From Chitinophagaceae bacterium (GTDB lineage: Bacteria > Bacteroidota > Bacteroidia > Chitinophagales > Chitinophagaceae), in NCBI GenBank assembly GCA_017998385.1, contig JAGODE010000003.1:1-47098 (forward strand): a stretch of 47,098 bases of DNA, read 5' to 3'. Positions within the stretch are counted from its first letter, which is position 1. Each line of letters begins with the position of its first letter. The position numbers and the translations under genes were made by a program. Shown here piece after piece: positions 7,482 to 15,992 of the stretch. The notes beneath the pieces are model-generated. The model ran no database searches. It was not told the origin of the DNA and saw only the letters and a program-made list of their open reading frames with translations.

Positions 7482-8906
7482 ATGAAAATACAACAAAAAT
7501 GCGAGTGGTTATTTGTCTTCTATATCCAGGAAGATCAGACATTAAGCATAATTCTCAACAGACTGTTTCAAACAATTTGCGATGCCGGCAATAAGCCAGC
7601 TCATTCCATCTGGGTAATTCGTCAGAAAATTGTTAGTGAAGATGGCATTAAAGGTCGTTTCATTACTGAAGTTCAAACATTTGATGCCGATGGCGACCCA
7701 TCGGTGCTGGTATCGGTACCAATGGAACTGATGCACACCCATGCAGACGATCCGGATGCCTGGATTGCAGCTCTACGATATATCCTTACTACCGTAATAC
7801 ACAAGCGGAAAGCAATATTTACCTGGTCGCATGGTTGCGGATTCGGTGTAAATGTGGGTGATTATGAAACGGCAAAGTCCCTGAGAAACGACTTAATCCG
7901 GTTTCCCGATAAAATTGACAGGAAAGGGGGAATCGTAGAAACAGTACCTAAAAACATTCTGCTGAATGCCCGGCAATTTGATGAAATAAATCGTAGCTCT
8001 TTCAGGTTCCTGCTGGATAATGAAAACCTGAAGCCTCTGCTTACAGATAAAAAGCTACAGAAAAACGAGTTTTACTTTGTTGAAAAGGGGGAAAGTTTTG
8101 ATTGCGCAAAGCTCGAATTGCTCTGGATGTCTGATTTTTCAAAAGCGCTGGAAGACCTGAACCTGCACAGGCCTTTTGACCTGATGATCATGATCAACTG
8201 CTATATGCAGCTATTCGAAAACGGATATATGCTGCGTCGTGTGGTAGATGTATTGATTGGCCCCGAAACAACCATGTGGGCGTATGGATATGATTACAGA
8301 AAAATTTTCAGTTATGTTGAAGAGAATCCGGGAATTGATACGACTGAACTTTCCCGGAAAATTGTAGCGGATTATATAGCCATGCATACAGGCATGGGAC
8401 ATCAGCAATATCTGAATGAAACAATGCTGTTTGCCAATAAGCTGGATAAGTATGAATTAATTAATTCAGAGTTGCAGCAAACAACAGAGGAGATATGCGG
8501 CAGGATCGATGAGCTCAAACCCGTAATTAATACCTTGCGGGATATTCCTTATTTTAAAACGGTCTCACGAAGAGGAGGTATCTTCTTACTCGATCTGGAG
8601 TTGTGGATAAAGACGTTGTATGAAAAACAATTGTTACTAAATTCCGATATCGGCAGGCTTAACGCATTTCTGAAGTTGACAAAAGACACACGGGTCGCAG
8701 AACATGTAGGGGCCGAAATTATTAGTGCTGATAATGCCGGCCCCGGAAAATTCGGTCATGGAGGATGCTCACTTTTTTTTCCTGCCGGCATCACGCTTAC
8801 TGCCGCAGGAAAATTTGGCTGGTGCGAATATCTAAGCGGCACGAGGACCTCACCCTTTCAGCAGGTTTCGAGTTGGGATGAATTTTTGAAATTGCTGAAC
8901 GGATAA
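7482..8906 (+). CDS. Clostripain-like (peptidase C11) caspase-fold cysteine peptidase
   Basis: A 474-residue protein without a signal peptide. The catalytic pair of clan CD/C11 peptidases is visible: FTWSHGCGFG with His117, and LMIMINCYMQLFENGYML with Cys240 after a hydrophobic strand. Next comes IGPETTMWAYGYDY, equivalent to the conserved S/PE..P..GW.Y stretch of clostripain relatives. Near the C-terminus GHGGCSLFFPAG matches the GLSIYFP strand. Most clostripains are secreted zymogens. This one appears cytoplasmic, more like intracellular caspase-like effectors. It is divergent from the propeller kinase (about 12 bp between starts), so the two probably share a control region. Substrate unknown. 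Confidence 0.8.
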   Translation: MKIQQKCEWLFVFYIQEDQTLSIILNRLFQTICDAGNKPAHSIWVIRQKIVSEDGIKGRFITEVQTFDADGDPSVLVSVPMELMHTHADDPDAWIAALRYILTTVIHKRKAIFTWSHGCGFGVNVGDYETAKSLRNDLIRFPDKIDRKGGIVETVPKNILLNARQFDEINRSSFRFLLDNENLKPLLTDKKLQKNEFYFVEKGESFDCAKLELLWMSDFSKALEDLNLHRPFDLMIMINCYMQLFENGYMLRRVVDVLIGPETTMWAYGYDYRKIFSYVEENPGIDTTELSRKIVADYIAMHTGMGHQQYLNETMLFANKLDKYELINSELQQTTEEICGRIDELKPVINTLRDIPYFKTVSRRGGIFLLDLELWIKTLYEKQLLLNSDIGRLNAFLKLTKDTRVAEHVGAEIISADNAGPGKFGHGGCSLFFPAGITLTAAGKFGWCEYLSGTRTSPFQQVSSWDEFLKLLNG

Positions 8907-8914
8907 TGTCTTTA

Positions 8915-9139
8915 CTAACCAAGATCTGGTGGTATCTTAACCTCCTTCGATACAATTTCCACATCTTCAAAAACTTTTTCTTGTGCGAGTGATTTGAACG
9001 AAATCACATTCACTTTTTCACCGGTTGCCAGCTCTTTAAAAACCACGGTAACCGAATACGCGGGATTGCCTGAAAGCTCACGGCCCAAAACGATGGTCCG
9101 GTGCTTTTGGTCGTCGAGTTTCATCTCATGTTCTGCCAT
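8915..9139 (-). CDS. Small conserved-looking hypothetical protein
   Basis: This 74-residue acidic/basic mixed protein has no signal peptide or TM segment and no family I recognise. It reads as a small beta-rich fold (TIVLGRELSGNPAYSVTVVF; EKVNVISFKSL; EDVEIVSKEVKIP). It lies 8 bp from the end of the convergent C11 peptidase gene and 45 bp downstream of the response-regulator gene on its own strand, so it is probably co-transcribed with the regulator. A partner, inhibitor or substrate of the neighbouring peptidase is possible but unsupported. Confidence 0.6.
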   Translation of the reverse strand: MAEHEMKLDDQKHRTIVLGRELSGNPAYSVTVVFKELATGEKVNVISFKSLAQEKVFEDVEIVSKEVKIPPDLG

Positions 9140-9184
9140 GTTGGTAGTTTTAGGTTAAATAATAGAACTATTAAAACAGAAGGG

Positions 9185-9823
9185 TCAGTTAATAGATATC
9201 AGCTGTCTTCGCACCGCCTCCAGGATCATTCCTACCCTGCTCTGAACATTCAGTTTCTCAAAAAGAGCTTCACGGTATCCGTCAATCGTGCGGGGCGACA
9301 GGTGCATGCGGGTTGCAATCTGCTTATAGGTAAGATCGCTGCCTGCCAGTAACAGAAATTCCTTTTCCCGGTCGGTGATTTGTGGTGCCGTCTCCACAGA
9401 TTTCAGCAGGCGCCGGTAATTAATATTTGACGCATCGCCGTTATACAGTCCGGTGGTATACACCTCATTCAATGCACGCTCCAGCTCATCGGGATTCACA
9501 TCTTTCAACAAATAGGCAGAGCATCCTGACTTAAACATATTGATAACAGTAGTATCATCGTCGCGTACCGACAGGGCTACTATTTTACATTGCGGATAAA
9601 GATCACGGATTATCCTGGCGGCTTCAATCCCGTCTTTTTTGGGCATATTCACATCCATCAGCAGCAGGTCTGGCTTTGGTTCAATTTTCGCCAGCTCCTC
9701 CAGAAGCTGCTCACCATTGGTAGCCTGCAACACGACGTTGAAGTGTTCGAAACTATTGATAAGCAACGTCAGCGATTTTACAAAAAGCGACTGGTCATCG
9801 GTAATTCCTACGGTGATCTTCAT
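9185..9823 (-). CDS. NarL/LuxR-family response regulator
   Basis: A 212-residue two-domain regulator. The receiver has the acidic pair at D9/D10, phosphoacceptor D57 in LLLMDVNMPKKDG, and the Thr/Lys switch region (VALSVRD; AYLLKDV). The C-terminal LuxR helix-turn-helix is ITDREKEFLLL...YKQIATRMHLSPRTIDGYR. I start it at the ATG at 9823, because the frame continues upstream with no receiver-like sequence and MKITVGITDDQ is the canonical beginning. It is the natural partner of the orphan propeller kinase at 4482-7469, separated from it by the peptidase and a small gene. Confidence 0.92.
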   Translation of the reverse strand: MKITVGITDDQSLFVKSLTLLINSFEHFNVVLQATNGEQLLEELAKIEPKPDLLLMDVNMPKKDGIEAARIIRDLYPQCKIVALSVRDDDTTVINMFKSGCSAYLLKDVNPDELERALNEVYTTGLYNGDASNINYRRLLKSVETAPQITDREKEFLLLAGSDLTYKQIATRMHLSPRTIDGYREALFEKLNVQSRVGMILEAVRRQLISIN

Positions 9824-10045
9824 ACCTGTTAAATTAACCAAATTGGCTGAATGAACATTTCTTTCCAGGAAAACCATAGATACGAATAAATGGGTGATGG
9901 CCGCAAATTCGGTAATCCTCACTTTCCCGTCAACAGGTAAATCCACGGAATAAATACGGGTTTTTTCCCCTTGCCTGACACCTTTGCCCCGGCGTACTTT
10001 AGCAAGCGAATCAATTACTCCTTCTCTCACCTTAACCTATCAGCC

Positions 10046-10459
10046 ATGGCCAAAGCCAAAAAAGGGAAGTCGGCCCCCAGCAAAAAAGCCGCTCCCCGCA
10101 AAAAAGCAAATAAGTCTGCCATCACAATGGTAAACTTCAACAACACTATTTCTTCTATCCCTGCCCGGTTGACGGCTATCTCAGTGGCAGCAAATGTCGG
10201 TGTCACTTTTTTCGGTGGTGTGGGAACAGCCACTGTGGCATTATTCCGAAGCGGTTTACTGATCAATATGCAAACGCTCACTGCATCTGGATCAGTCAGT
10301 TTCTCTGATGTTGCGCAGTTTGACCGGATTACGGTCGATGGAGTCGGCACCGGTGCAGGTACCAACGCCACTGTGATCAATATCAGTGTGCCCACATCGC
10401 CGGCAACTCCTACCAACTTCCCTGCCGGCGAGTTCCATATTGGCTACATCGTTATTTAA
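10046..10459 (+). CDS. Small protein with Lys-rich N-terminal tail and Ser/Thr/Gly beta domain
   Basis: The ATG at 10046 gives 137 residues; the frame extends upstream to 9971, but without conserved-looking sequence. Residues 1-25 contain nine Lys and one Arg with Ala/Pro/Ser spacers (MAKAKKGKSAPSKKAAPRKK), like the disordered tails of histone H1- or HU-like proteins. The remainder is hydrophobic-polar alternating, Thr/Val/Gly-rich and probably all-beta (TVDGVGTGAGTNATVINIS). There is no signal peptide. It is first of three tightly packed genes, 18 bp before the next. Function unknown; nucleic-acid, membrane or pYEATS-partner binding by the tail is possible. Confidence 0.7.
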   Translation: MAKAKKGKSAPSKKAAPRKKANKSAITMVNFNNTISSIPARLTAISVAANVGVTFFGGVGTATVALFRSGLLINMQTLTASGSVSFSDVAQFDRITVDGVGTGAGTNATVINISVPTSPATPTNFPAGEFHIGYIVI

Positions 10460-10477
10460 CCTGTCAACCTGCTTTTT

Positions 10478-11632
10478 ATGAAACCAAATCGGATATTATT
10501 AGTTTTTGCCTTCTTCTTCATGACAATTGGTATTAAGGCACAGACCGAAGAGAAAAAAGGTGTATTCACCGAAGAAGCCCTTTCATCGGGAAATTATAAA
10601 GATGTATTCCGCAGCTTTTTTCAGCTGGCATTCAATCAGCTTACTTCAGAAAAAAAAGAGTTTTCTTTTACCACCAACCCTTATGCCATAATGGTAAAAA
10701 TGAATGAAGACAAACTGGAAATGAGCCAGTATCTGAAATACACCTGGCTCCGGCGCTTCAATATTTACTTTGCCGGAAAGCTGAATGAAGCAAACAGGTT
10801 TAACGGGTTCTCCTCCGGTATAAAATATGCCATCATCAACCAGCGTGACGAAACAGTCTCGAGGTTGTTTTTACAACAGGCAGTGAATGCCAGTGCTGAG
10901 CGCACCAGCCTGAACCACGCATTAAATGCCTATATACAATCTTTTTCCGGTGATGGCGCTTTGCAGGCTAATAATGAGGTAAACAGCATTATGAATGGGG
11001 ATGCCAAATTTAAAGACCTCAGCCCCGCTCTTCAAAGTAAGTTAAAAGAGCTGGCTGGAAGCGGCAATTTCAATAATCTCAAAAAGCTTATCGACAAAAG
11101 CAAGGATTTCAACCTGAAACAGGTCGCTATCGATGACTACAATGCCATTAAAACGAATTTCCAGAAACGCTGGCTGGTTACGCTTGGTGTAAGTGATACG
11201 ACCTATACGGATAAGTTCAGGTTTTCAACAGTCGTATTATCCGCAGAAATCTTAAAAGGTATTTCCAGCCCCGGTAAAAAAGTAGACGTAGAACTTAACA
11301 TCAACGGCGGTTACAACTTCGTCAACGACACCCTCAAAGCAGGTCGCGATCTTGACCGCAGGGCACTACAGGTCGAATCCGGTTTCAACTTCATCTTCAA
11401 TGACGATGCTGTTTCCTGGGCTGAGTTAAAGGTCAGCGGCGAGTACAACCGGGTTTTTAAAGGGCTGTACACCGATGAACGAAAAGACATGCTTACAATC
11501 AACGGAACTTTGCGTCTCCGCCTATTCAGAGATCTCTGGTTACCGATCGAAATAAAGTATGATCCCAAAGAAGGTCGTGTCTTTGGCTTACTCGATGTAC
11601 GGTTCAACTTTACAGCTTTAAGCAGGAAATAA
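10478..11632 (+). CDS. Secreted/outer-membrane hypothetical protein of the pYEATS cassette
   Basis: A 384-residue protein with a signal peptide (ILLVFAFFFMTIGIKAQ). Residues about 25-245 are mostly helical and polar. The last 150 residues alternate in the manner of barrel strands (FNFIFNDDAVSWAELKVSGEYNRVF; LFRDLWLPIEIKYDP; RVFGLLDVRFNFTAL) and end FTALSRK, where barrel strands of this type often end. I know no family name. It is 18 bp after the Lys-tailed gene and 7 bp before the pYEATS gene, so the three are one operon. An outer-membrane component is the likeliest role. Confidence 0.65.
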   Translation: MKPNRILLVFAFFFMTIGIKAQTEEKKGVFTEEALSSGNYKDVFRSFFQLAFNQLTSEKKEFSFTTNPYAIMVKMNEDKLEMSQYLKYTWLRRFNIYFAGKLNEANRFNGFSSGIKYAIINQRDETVSRLFLQQAVNASAERTSLNHALNAYIQSFSGDGALQANNEVNSIMNGDAKFKDLSPALQSKLKELAGSGNFNNLKKLIDKSKDFNLKQVAIDDYNAIKTNFQKRWLVTLGVSDTTYTDKFRFSTVVLSAEILKGISSPGKKVDVELNINGGYNFVNDTLKAGRDLDRRALQVESGFNFIFNDDAVSWAELKVSGEYNRVFKGLYTDERKDMLTINGTLRLRLFRDLWLPIEIKYDPKEGRVFGLLDVRFNFTALSRK

Positions 11633-11639
11633 TCTTTTT

Positions 11640-12431
11640 ATGAAAGCAGTTATCTTCATTATCCTTATGCTGATTTTTGTTGCATTAACTGTTGCCGGCA
11701 TTAACGTAATCCGGCAATCGGAAAAGGCCTATGAAACTTCGGTAACTTTTTCTCTAAAGACGTTGGAGAAGCCTGCTGTTACTCCTCCCAGCTACAGCGT
11801 AGTAAAAGACGGTTATGCCCAGGCTTTATTATATTTTACACTGGCTATTGGCGTTTCCTTTTTTGCCCTCCTGTCAGACCGCCTCACAAATATTTCTTTT
11901 AGCCCGGCAGGTGGTATAACCCTAAGTCTAAAGGACCTGACCCAACAGGTCCAATCACTTGCCCGGGTCAGTAACGAACAACAGCGTGTATCGGTTGGTG
12001 GCGGCGGATCTGCAGCACAACAACTGATCAGTCACTTTAGAGATGAAAAAATTAAAATCGGATTCCTCGACAATCTCGAAAAAAGTCATCAGCTTACTGA
12101 TAATCAAAAAGGACGTTGGGGAGGTTTGCCTGTACGTAATGGACGAAAACTGAGTGCTTCTATCTTTCACGATAAAGAAGGCCTGTTTAAGGTGCACCTG
12201 GAAGTAAGCAGTACAAACCCCCGCAAACCTCTCAAAAGCCTGGTGAGATTCCATCTGCTTGATAATTTTAAAAATCCTGACCCCGCAATAATTCCGGTTG
12301 AAGGAAAAGCGATATTAGTGATCGACAACGTATATGGGCCTTTTACCGTTGGCGCCGAAATAGCCGATGAAGACACCCAACTGGAACTCGACCTGCGCGA
12401 GGTGAAAGAAGCACCGAAAGAGTTCAGCTGA
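11640..12431 (+). CDS. Two-TM membrane protein with C-terminal pYEATS domain
   Basis: TM helices at residues about 5-21 and 60-78 are followed by a short coiled linker, a Gly/Ser stretch and a C-terminal domain at about 160-262. That domain reads RWGGLPVRNGRKLSASI, then VHLEVSSTNPRKPLKSLVRF, HLLDNFKNPDP, YGPFTVGAEIADEDT and QLELDLREVKEAPKEF. This is the pattern of the prokaryotic YEATS (pYEATS) family, an immunoglobulin-fold relative of eukaryotic acyl-lysine readers that is found with predicted conflict or signalling effectors. Charge distribution suggests the domain is cytoplasmic. It is last in the 10046-12431 operon and converges on the amylase gene, 15 bp away. Confidence 0.78.
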   Translation: MKAVIFIILMLIFVALTVAGINVIRQSEKAYETSVTFSLKTLEKPAVTPPSYSVVKDGYAQALLYFTLAIGVSFFALLSDRLTNISFSPAGGITLSLKDLTQQVQSLARVSNEQQRVSVGGGGSAAQQLISHFRDEKIKIGFLDNLEKSHQLTDNQKGRWGGLPVRNGRKLSASIFHDKEGLFKVHLEVSSTNPRKPLKSLVRFHLLDNFKNPDPAIIPVEGKAILVIDNVYGPFTVGAEIADEDTQLELDLREVKEAPKEFS

Positions 12432-12446
12432 ATTATTCTAGCGCAT

Positions 12447-13979
12447 TCAATTCTTCCATACCTGTATGCCAAAAGCAGACAGATTTATGGGCAGGCCGCC
12501 GTTTTGCAAGCGCTTCTTACCGGCTGAGCCGAAGATATTTTTCATTTTTCCGTTACCACCGGCCGATACAACCGTCTCCTGTGCTGTATCCGACAGGTTC
12601 ACTATCACAATCACCCTGCTTCTTCCTTCCATCCTTGCGAAACTCAGCACCTGGTCATTATTATTACTAACCACTTCATACCTGCCGGTAGCCAGCGCCG
12701 GATAGTTTTTCTTTAACCGGATCATTTGCCTGTAGTGATTCCATAGCGAAGCAGGGTCTTTCTTTTGCTCCTCCAGCGAGATGCCATCATTTGGCTTCAT
12801 GCTGGTACTATCCCACCAGGGACCGGTATTTTTATACCACAATGCCATGCCCGGACCGCTGGCCCCGGTATACCAGTCAAACGCTTCGCGAATGGGAATA
12901 TCGTTTCCGTCGGTCATGCCCTGTATGGCTTTACCTTTCATGCCAATCTCCTGTCCGTAGTATATAGATGGAATACCTCCCATAAGAAGATTAAGCGTTG
13001 CAGCAATCCGGAGTTTTTGCTGGTTGATGTTTTTCACAGAAGCAAACCGGGGCGTATCATGGTTTTCCAGGAAAACAACCTGTTGCCCGCCCGTGGGCAA
13101 ATGCAGAAAAGTACTGTCGGCTGCCGCCAGAATTTTTTTCTTGTCAAACGACTCTATGGCAAACTTCAACCTGAAGGCAAAAACACGGTCCACGGCTCCC
13201 CTGGTAATATAGTCGTATGCATAAGAACCCCAGTTGGCCTGCTCTGCAATAATCTGAAGGGCTGGATTCTTTTTCCGCAGATCGCTGAGCAAGGGACTCC
13301 AGAAATCGTGAAACAGGTTAGTAAGGCGACCGGCATAATCCAGGTCATCCATCATGTGATCGAGACGGAAACCGTCTACCCCATCGTCAAAGCGGCCATC
13401 TCCATTGGGGTCCATCCAAAACTCCAGCACCCTCTTCGTATAATCTTTTACTGCCTGGCTGCGCATATCCACTACAGCAATCTGCCGCTTCGAATTATTG
13501 TAGGTGGTAAATTCAGGAAAGTCAAAAAAATACCAGGGCTGACGCTGCTCTTTGTCTTTATAAAATATGTAAGCACTGTAGGGAGATGAGGGATTCTGAT
13601 AGGAGTCTTTGAACCATGGATGCCTGCCGGTTACATACTGCATTTCCACATCCTGATAAATCTTCATCCTGCGCCGGTGCACTTCTTTTACAAGTGCCAG
13701 GTATTCCTCTATAGATCCGTAGGCAGGATCGATCTTTTCAAAATCAGTAGCGAAATAATTATGATAAAAATCTGACTGGTAAAGCGGTGTGAGCAGGATG
13801 GTCGTTACGCCCAGCTCCTGCAGGTAGTTGAGCTGCCGGCGCATCCCTTCGAGGTCGCCATGGCCATCGCCATTGCTGTCGAAAAAGCTGCGCTGAAAAA
13901 CATGATAGATAATTTCCGGCTGACTGTAACCGGCAGCAAACTGTATCGAAAAGAAAAGGCAAAGCAATAGTTTTTTCAT
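12447..13979 (-). CDS. GH13 alpha-amylase-family glycoside hydrolase
   Basis: A 510-residue secreted enzyme with a signal peptide ending near GYSQ. It starts IIYHVFQRSFFDSNGDGHGD, the usual GH13 opening including the Ca-binding-like DSNGDG loop. The catalytic residues are in place: nucleophile D207 in DGFRLDH, acid/base E246 in IIAEQANW, and transition-state stabiliser D308 in LENHDTPR. Conserved region I, normally DxxxNH, reads DVEMQY, so the usual Asn-His pair is missing. A beta-sandwich domain C ends the protein. It is the last gene of the reverse-strand sugar operon, 6 bp after the GH127-like gene. Likely substrate is an alpha-glucan oligosaccharide. Confidence 0.9.
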   Translation of the reverse strand: MKKLLLCLFFSIQFAAGYSQPEIIYHVFQRSFFDSNGDGHGDLEGMRRQLNYLQELGVTTILLTPLYQSDFYHNYFATDFEKIDPAYGSIEEYLALVKEVHRRRMKIYQDVEMQYVTGRHPWFKDSYQNPSSPYSAYIFYKDKEQRQPWYFFDFPEFTTYNNSKRQIAVVDMRSQAVKDYTKRVLEFWMDPNGDGRFDDGVDGFRLDHMMDDLDYAGRLTNLFHDFWSPLLSDLRKKNPALQIIAEQANWGSYAYDYITRGAVDRVFAFRLKFAIESFDKKKILAAADSTFLHLPTGGQQVVFLENHDTPRFASVKNINQQKLRIAATLNLLMGGIPSIYYGQEIGMKGKAIQGMTDGNDIPIREAFDWYTGASGPGMALWYKNTGPWWDSTSMKPNDGISLEEQKKDPASLWNHYRQMIRLKKNYPALATGRYEVVSNNNDQVLSFARMEGRSRVIVIVNLSDTAQETVVSAGGNGKMKNIFGSAGKKRLQNGGLPINLSAFGIQVWKN

Positions 13980-13985
13980 ATCAAC

Positions 13986-15944
13986 TCATTTTTCTTTGAA
14001 CGTAACCTGCCGCAATATGGTTTGTGCCACCGGCTGCAGCGTAATAGTTTCTCTCTTTTTGCTCGCGGGGTTGAATACAGTTGTTTTGAACAACAGTTTT
14101 CTATTTTTGACCCGCTGTATGGGTTTGCCATCGTAGGTATAGACCACCAGCCGCGAAGGCGTATACATTAAATCGCTAAAACCCTTTAATGGAAACGATT
14201 TGGTATGTTCGGCGGTAGCTGGCAGGGCATGAGCCAGTACCAATGGACCGTAGGTGAAATAGTATTCATTGTTAATATCCTGCTCCCCGCGGGGAGCAGC
14301 GAACAGGTCCAGTTTAACTTTCTCTGTTCCTTTCCATTTTTTGCGAACAACAATGTATTCTCCTTCCATAACATATGCGGTGCTTAGCTTAAAGGAAGCT
14401 GCCCATGCAGGTTTACGAATCTTAAGTGCAAACCCGGCATCATTGGCACTCACTTCAAAAACGATGCTGTTAGAAAAAGGATAACTGGTTACCTGTTTTA
14501 TGGTTACGGCTTTACCATCTACAGATGTATTCAGTTCAGAAGGGCCGAGCAAAGAAGCTACCAGATCCTCTCCCTGCCTGAGCCACATATACTGGATATA
14601 GTAGGGCGTTATCCTTCCTGCATTCGGCACACAGCACACAGCTGCATCCTGGTGCACAGGCGAGTATTTATAACGGGTTTGATGTTTTACCAGTGTATCC
14701 CCATTTAAACCGCCTGTCATATAATAGGAGTTATCCGATTTGAGATAGGCAATACAGCTCTGTTCCGGATGACGCGCGCCCTGCGCGGCATTGAAAAACA
14801 GCCGCTCAATTTTGTCTCCATAATCTTTTTCCCCGGTTTTGATCAGCAGTTCGGCATAGCTGTGCAACAGCTCATGCAGGGAGCAATACTCATAGCCCCG
14901 TGTAGTGGCATCTGCTTTTTTGCCGCCAATCCATTCATCACCAACCGGACCCCCGGTGGCTGTTGTAGTGTGAGCGATCTTTTGCAAAAAATTTTTCAGC
15001 GCCAGGCCCAGCTGCGGATTTCCGGAAATATAGTAGGCCGCAGCTACTGCACGTAAGTGTTCATAGGTATGTACGCCATGCCCTTTTAACGGAAGGGAGG
15101 CATCCATCAATTTTTTATACTGCGCATCTTCGTTCAATATGTGTTGTGAAAAATCTTTATAACAGAAGAGCGCATAGTCGAGGTATGCCTGTTTGCCGGT
15201 AATACGATACAGGCTTTCCAGCACATCGGTAAAGGTGAGGCCGTGTGAAAGACCGCCCACATCGGGCTTTTGAGAATAGAACGGACGCGATTGATTGATG
15301 GGGTAATGTTGCATCACATTCTGCACAGCTCGTTCAATAGCTGTCAAAACGATTGGGTCTTTCGTGTAATCATACCAGGCCAGCAGCCCCCGCAATACGG
15401 TTGTCTTGGCCCATAGTTCGCCGTTTTCATTATCAAACTGATAACGTAAGTCCTTATCATAAATACCGAGATAGCCATCGGCGTCCTGCGTGGAAAGCAG
15501 GTAGTCGACAGATTTTTTTACGCGGGCCAGGTGATAACTGTCATTGGCCAGTATGGCGCTGCGGATATACCCGTCGAGCCAGTTGCCCTGTGTTTCACTA
15601 TTCCACCAGAGAAACTGTACCTGCCAGTCGCCTTCCACACCCAGTGCACCTACATCTTTGCTCTTTACATTTTTGGTGAGCCGTTGCCTGCCATAAATAT
15701 CATCCTTTAAAATAAGGTCTGGTACCAGGCTGTCGAGATGGCCGGTAAAGCCGGCCAGATTTTGCTGCAGCTGTTCCAAAAGCCACCCTTCCGGCTTCAC
15801 GGCGCCAAAAGGCAGCGGCTGATATGCCTCTTTTATGGACTGCTGCTGTTGAAAAGCATCTGTTGACTGCGCCATCATGTGAGTATTATATAAACAATAA
15901 CTGATCGTAAGAACTACAAGTTGTTTCCATACTGGTTTTTGCAT
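13986..15944 (-). CDS. GH127-like (beta-L-arabinofuranosidase / DUF1680) hydrolase
   Basis: About 652 residues with a signal peptide. The opening PLPFGAVKPEGWLLEQLQQNL is the DUF1680/GH127-superfamily signature. An (alpha/alpha)6 barrel follows (QFLWWNSETQGNWLDGYIRSA; DGYLGIYD). The catalytic Glu/Cys set of GH127 relatives is visible: GYEYCSLHELL supplies Glu and Cys, and DAAVCCVPNAGR the Cys-Cys pair. Family enzymes use a cysteine nucleophile with a Zn-thiolate site on beta-L-arabinofuranosides, but substrates vary in this superfamily. I take the ATG at 15944, which begins the signal peptide; 15986 only adds a polar stretch. It sits between the sugar porter and the amylase. Confidence 0.85.
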   Translation of the reverse strand: MQKPVWKQLVVLTISYCLYNTHMMAQSTDAFQQQQSIKEAYQPLPFGAVKPEGWLLEQLQQNLAGFTGHLDSLVPDLILKDDIYGRQRLTKNVKSKDVGALGVEGDWQVQFLWWNSETQGNWLDGYIRSAILANDSYHLARVKKSVDYLLSTQDADGYLGIYDKDLRYQFDNENGELWAKTTVLRGLLAWYDYTKDPIVLTAIERAVQNVMQHYPINQSRPFYSQKPDVGGLSHGLTFTDVLESLYRITGKQAYLDYALFCYKDFSQHILNEDAQYKKLMDASLPLKGHGVHTYEHLRAVAAAYYISGNPQLGLALKNFLQKIAHTTTATGGPVGDEWIGGKKADATTRGYEYCSLHELLHSYAELLIKTGEKDYGDKIERLFFNAAQGARHPEQSCIAYLKSDNSYYMTGGLNGDTLVKHQTRYKYSPVHQDAAVCCVPNAGRITPYYIQYMWLRQGEDLVASLLGPSELNTSVDGKAVTIKQVTSYPFSNSIVFEVSANDAGFALKIRKPAWAASFKLSTAYVMEGEYIVVRKKWKGTEKVKLDLFAAPRGEQDINNEYYFTYGPLVLAHALPATAEHTKSFPLKGFSDLMYTPSRLVVYTYDGKPIQRVKNRKLLFKTTVFNPASKKRETITLQPVAQTILRQVTFKEK

Positions 15945-15992
15945 AACTATTTTTTTGTGAATACAGATATGCTTCCTGCATTCCATGTACTA

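Noticed and set aside
9971..10045. Upstream extension of the Lys-tailed gene
   Set aside because: The ATG at 10046 begins the compositionally distinctive tail; the 25 extra residues look like antisense of the regulator's upstream region.
12765..13589. 274-residue rightward frame antisense to the amylase gene
   Set aside because: The reverse strand carries the full GH13 catalytic set; the antisense translation has no family features.
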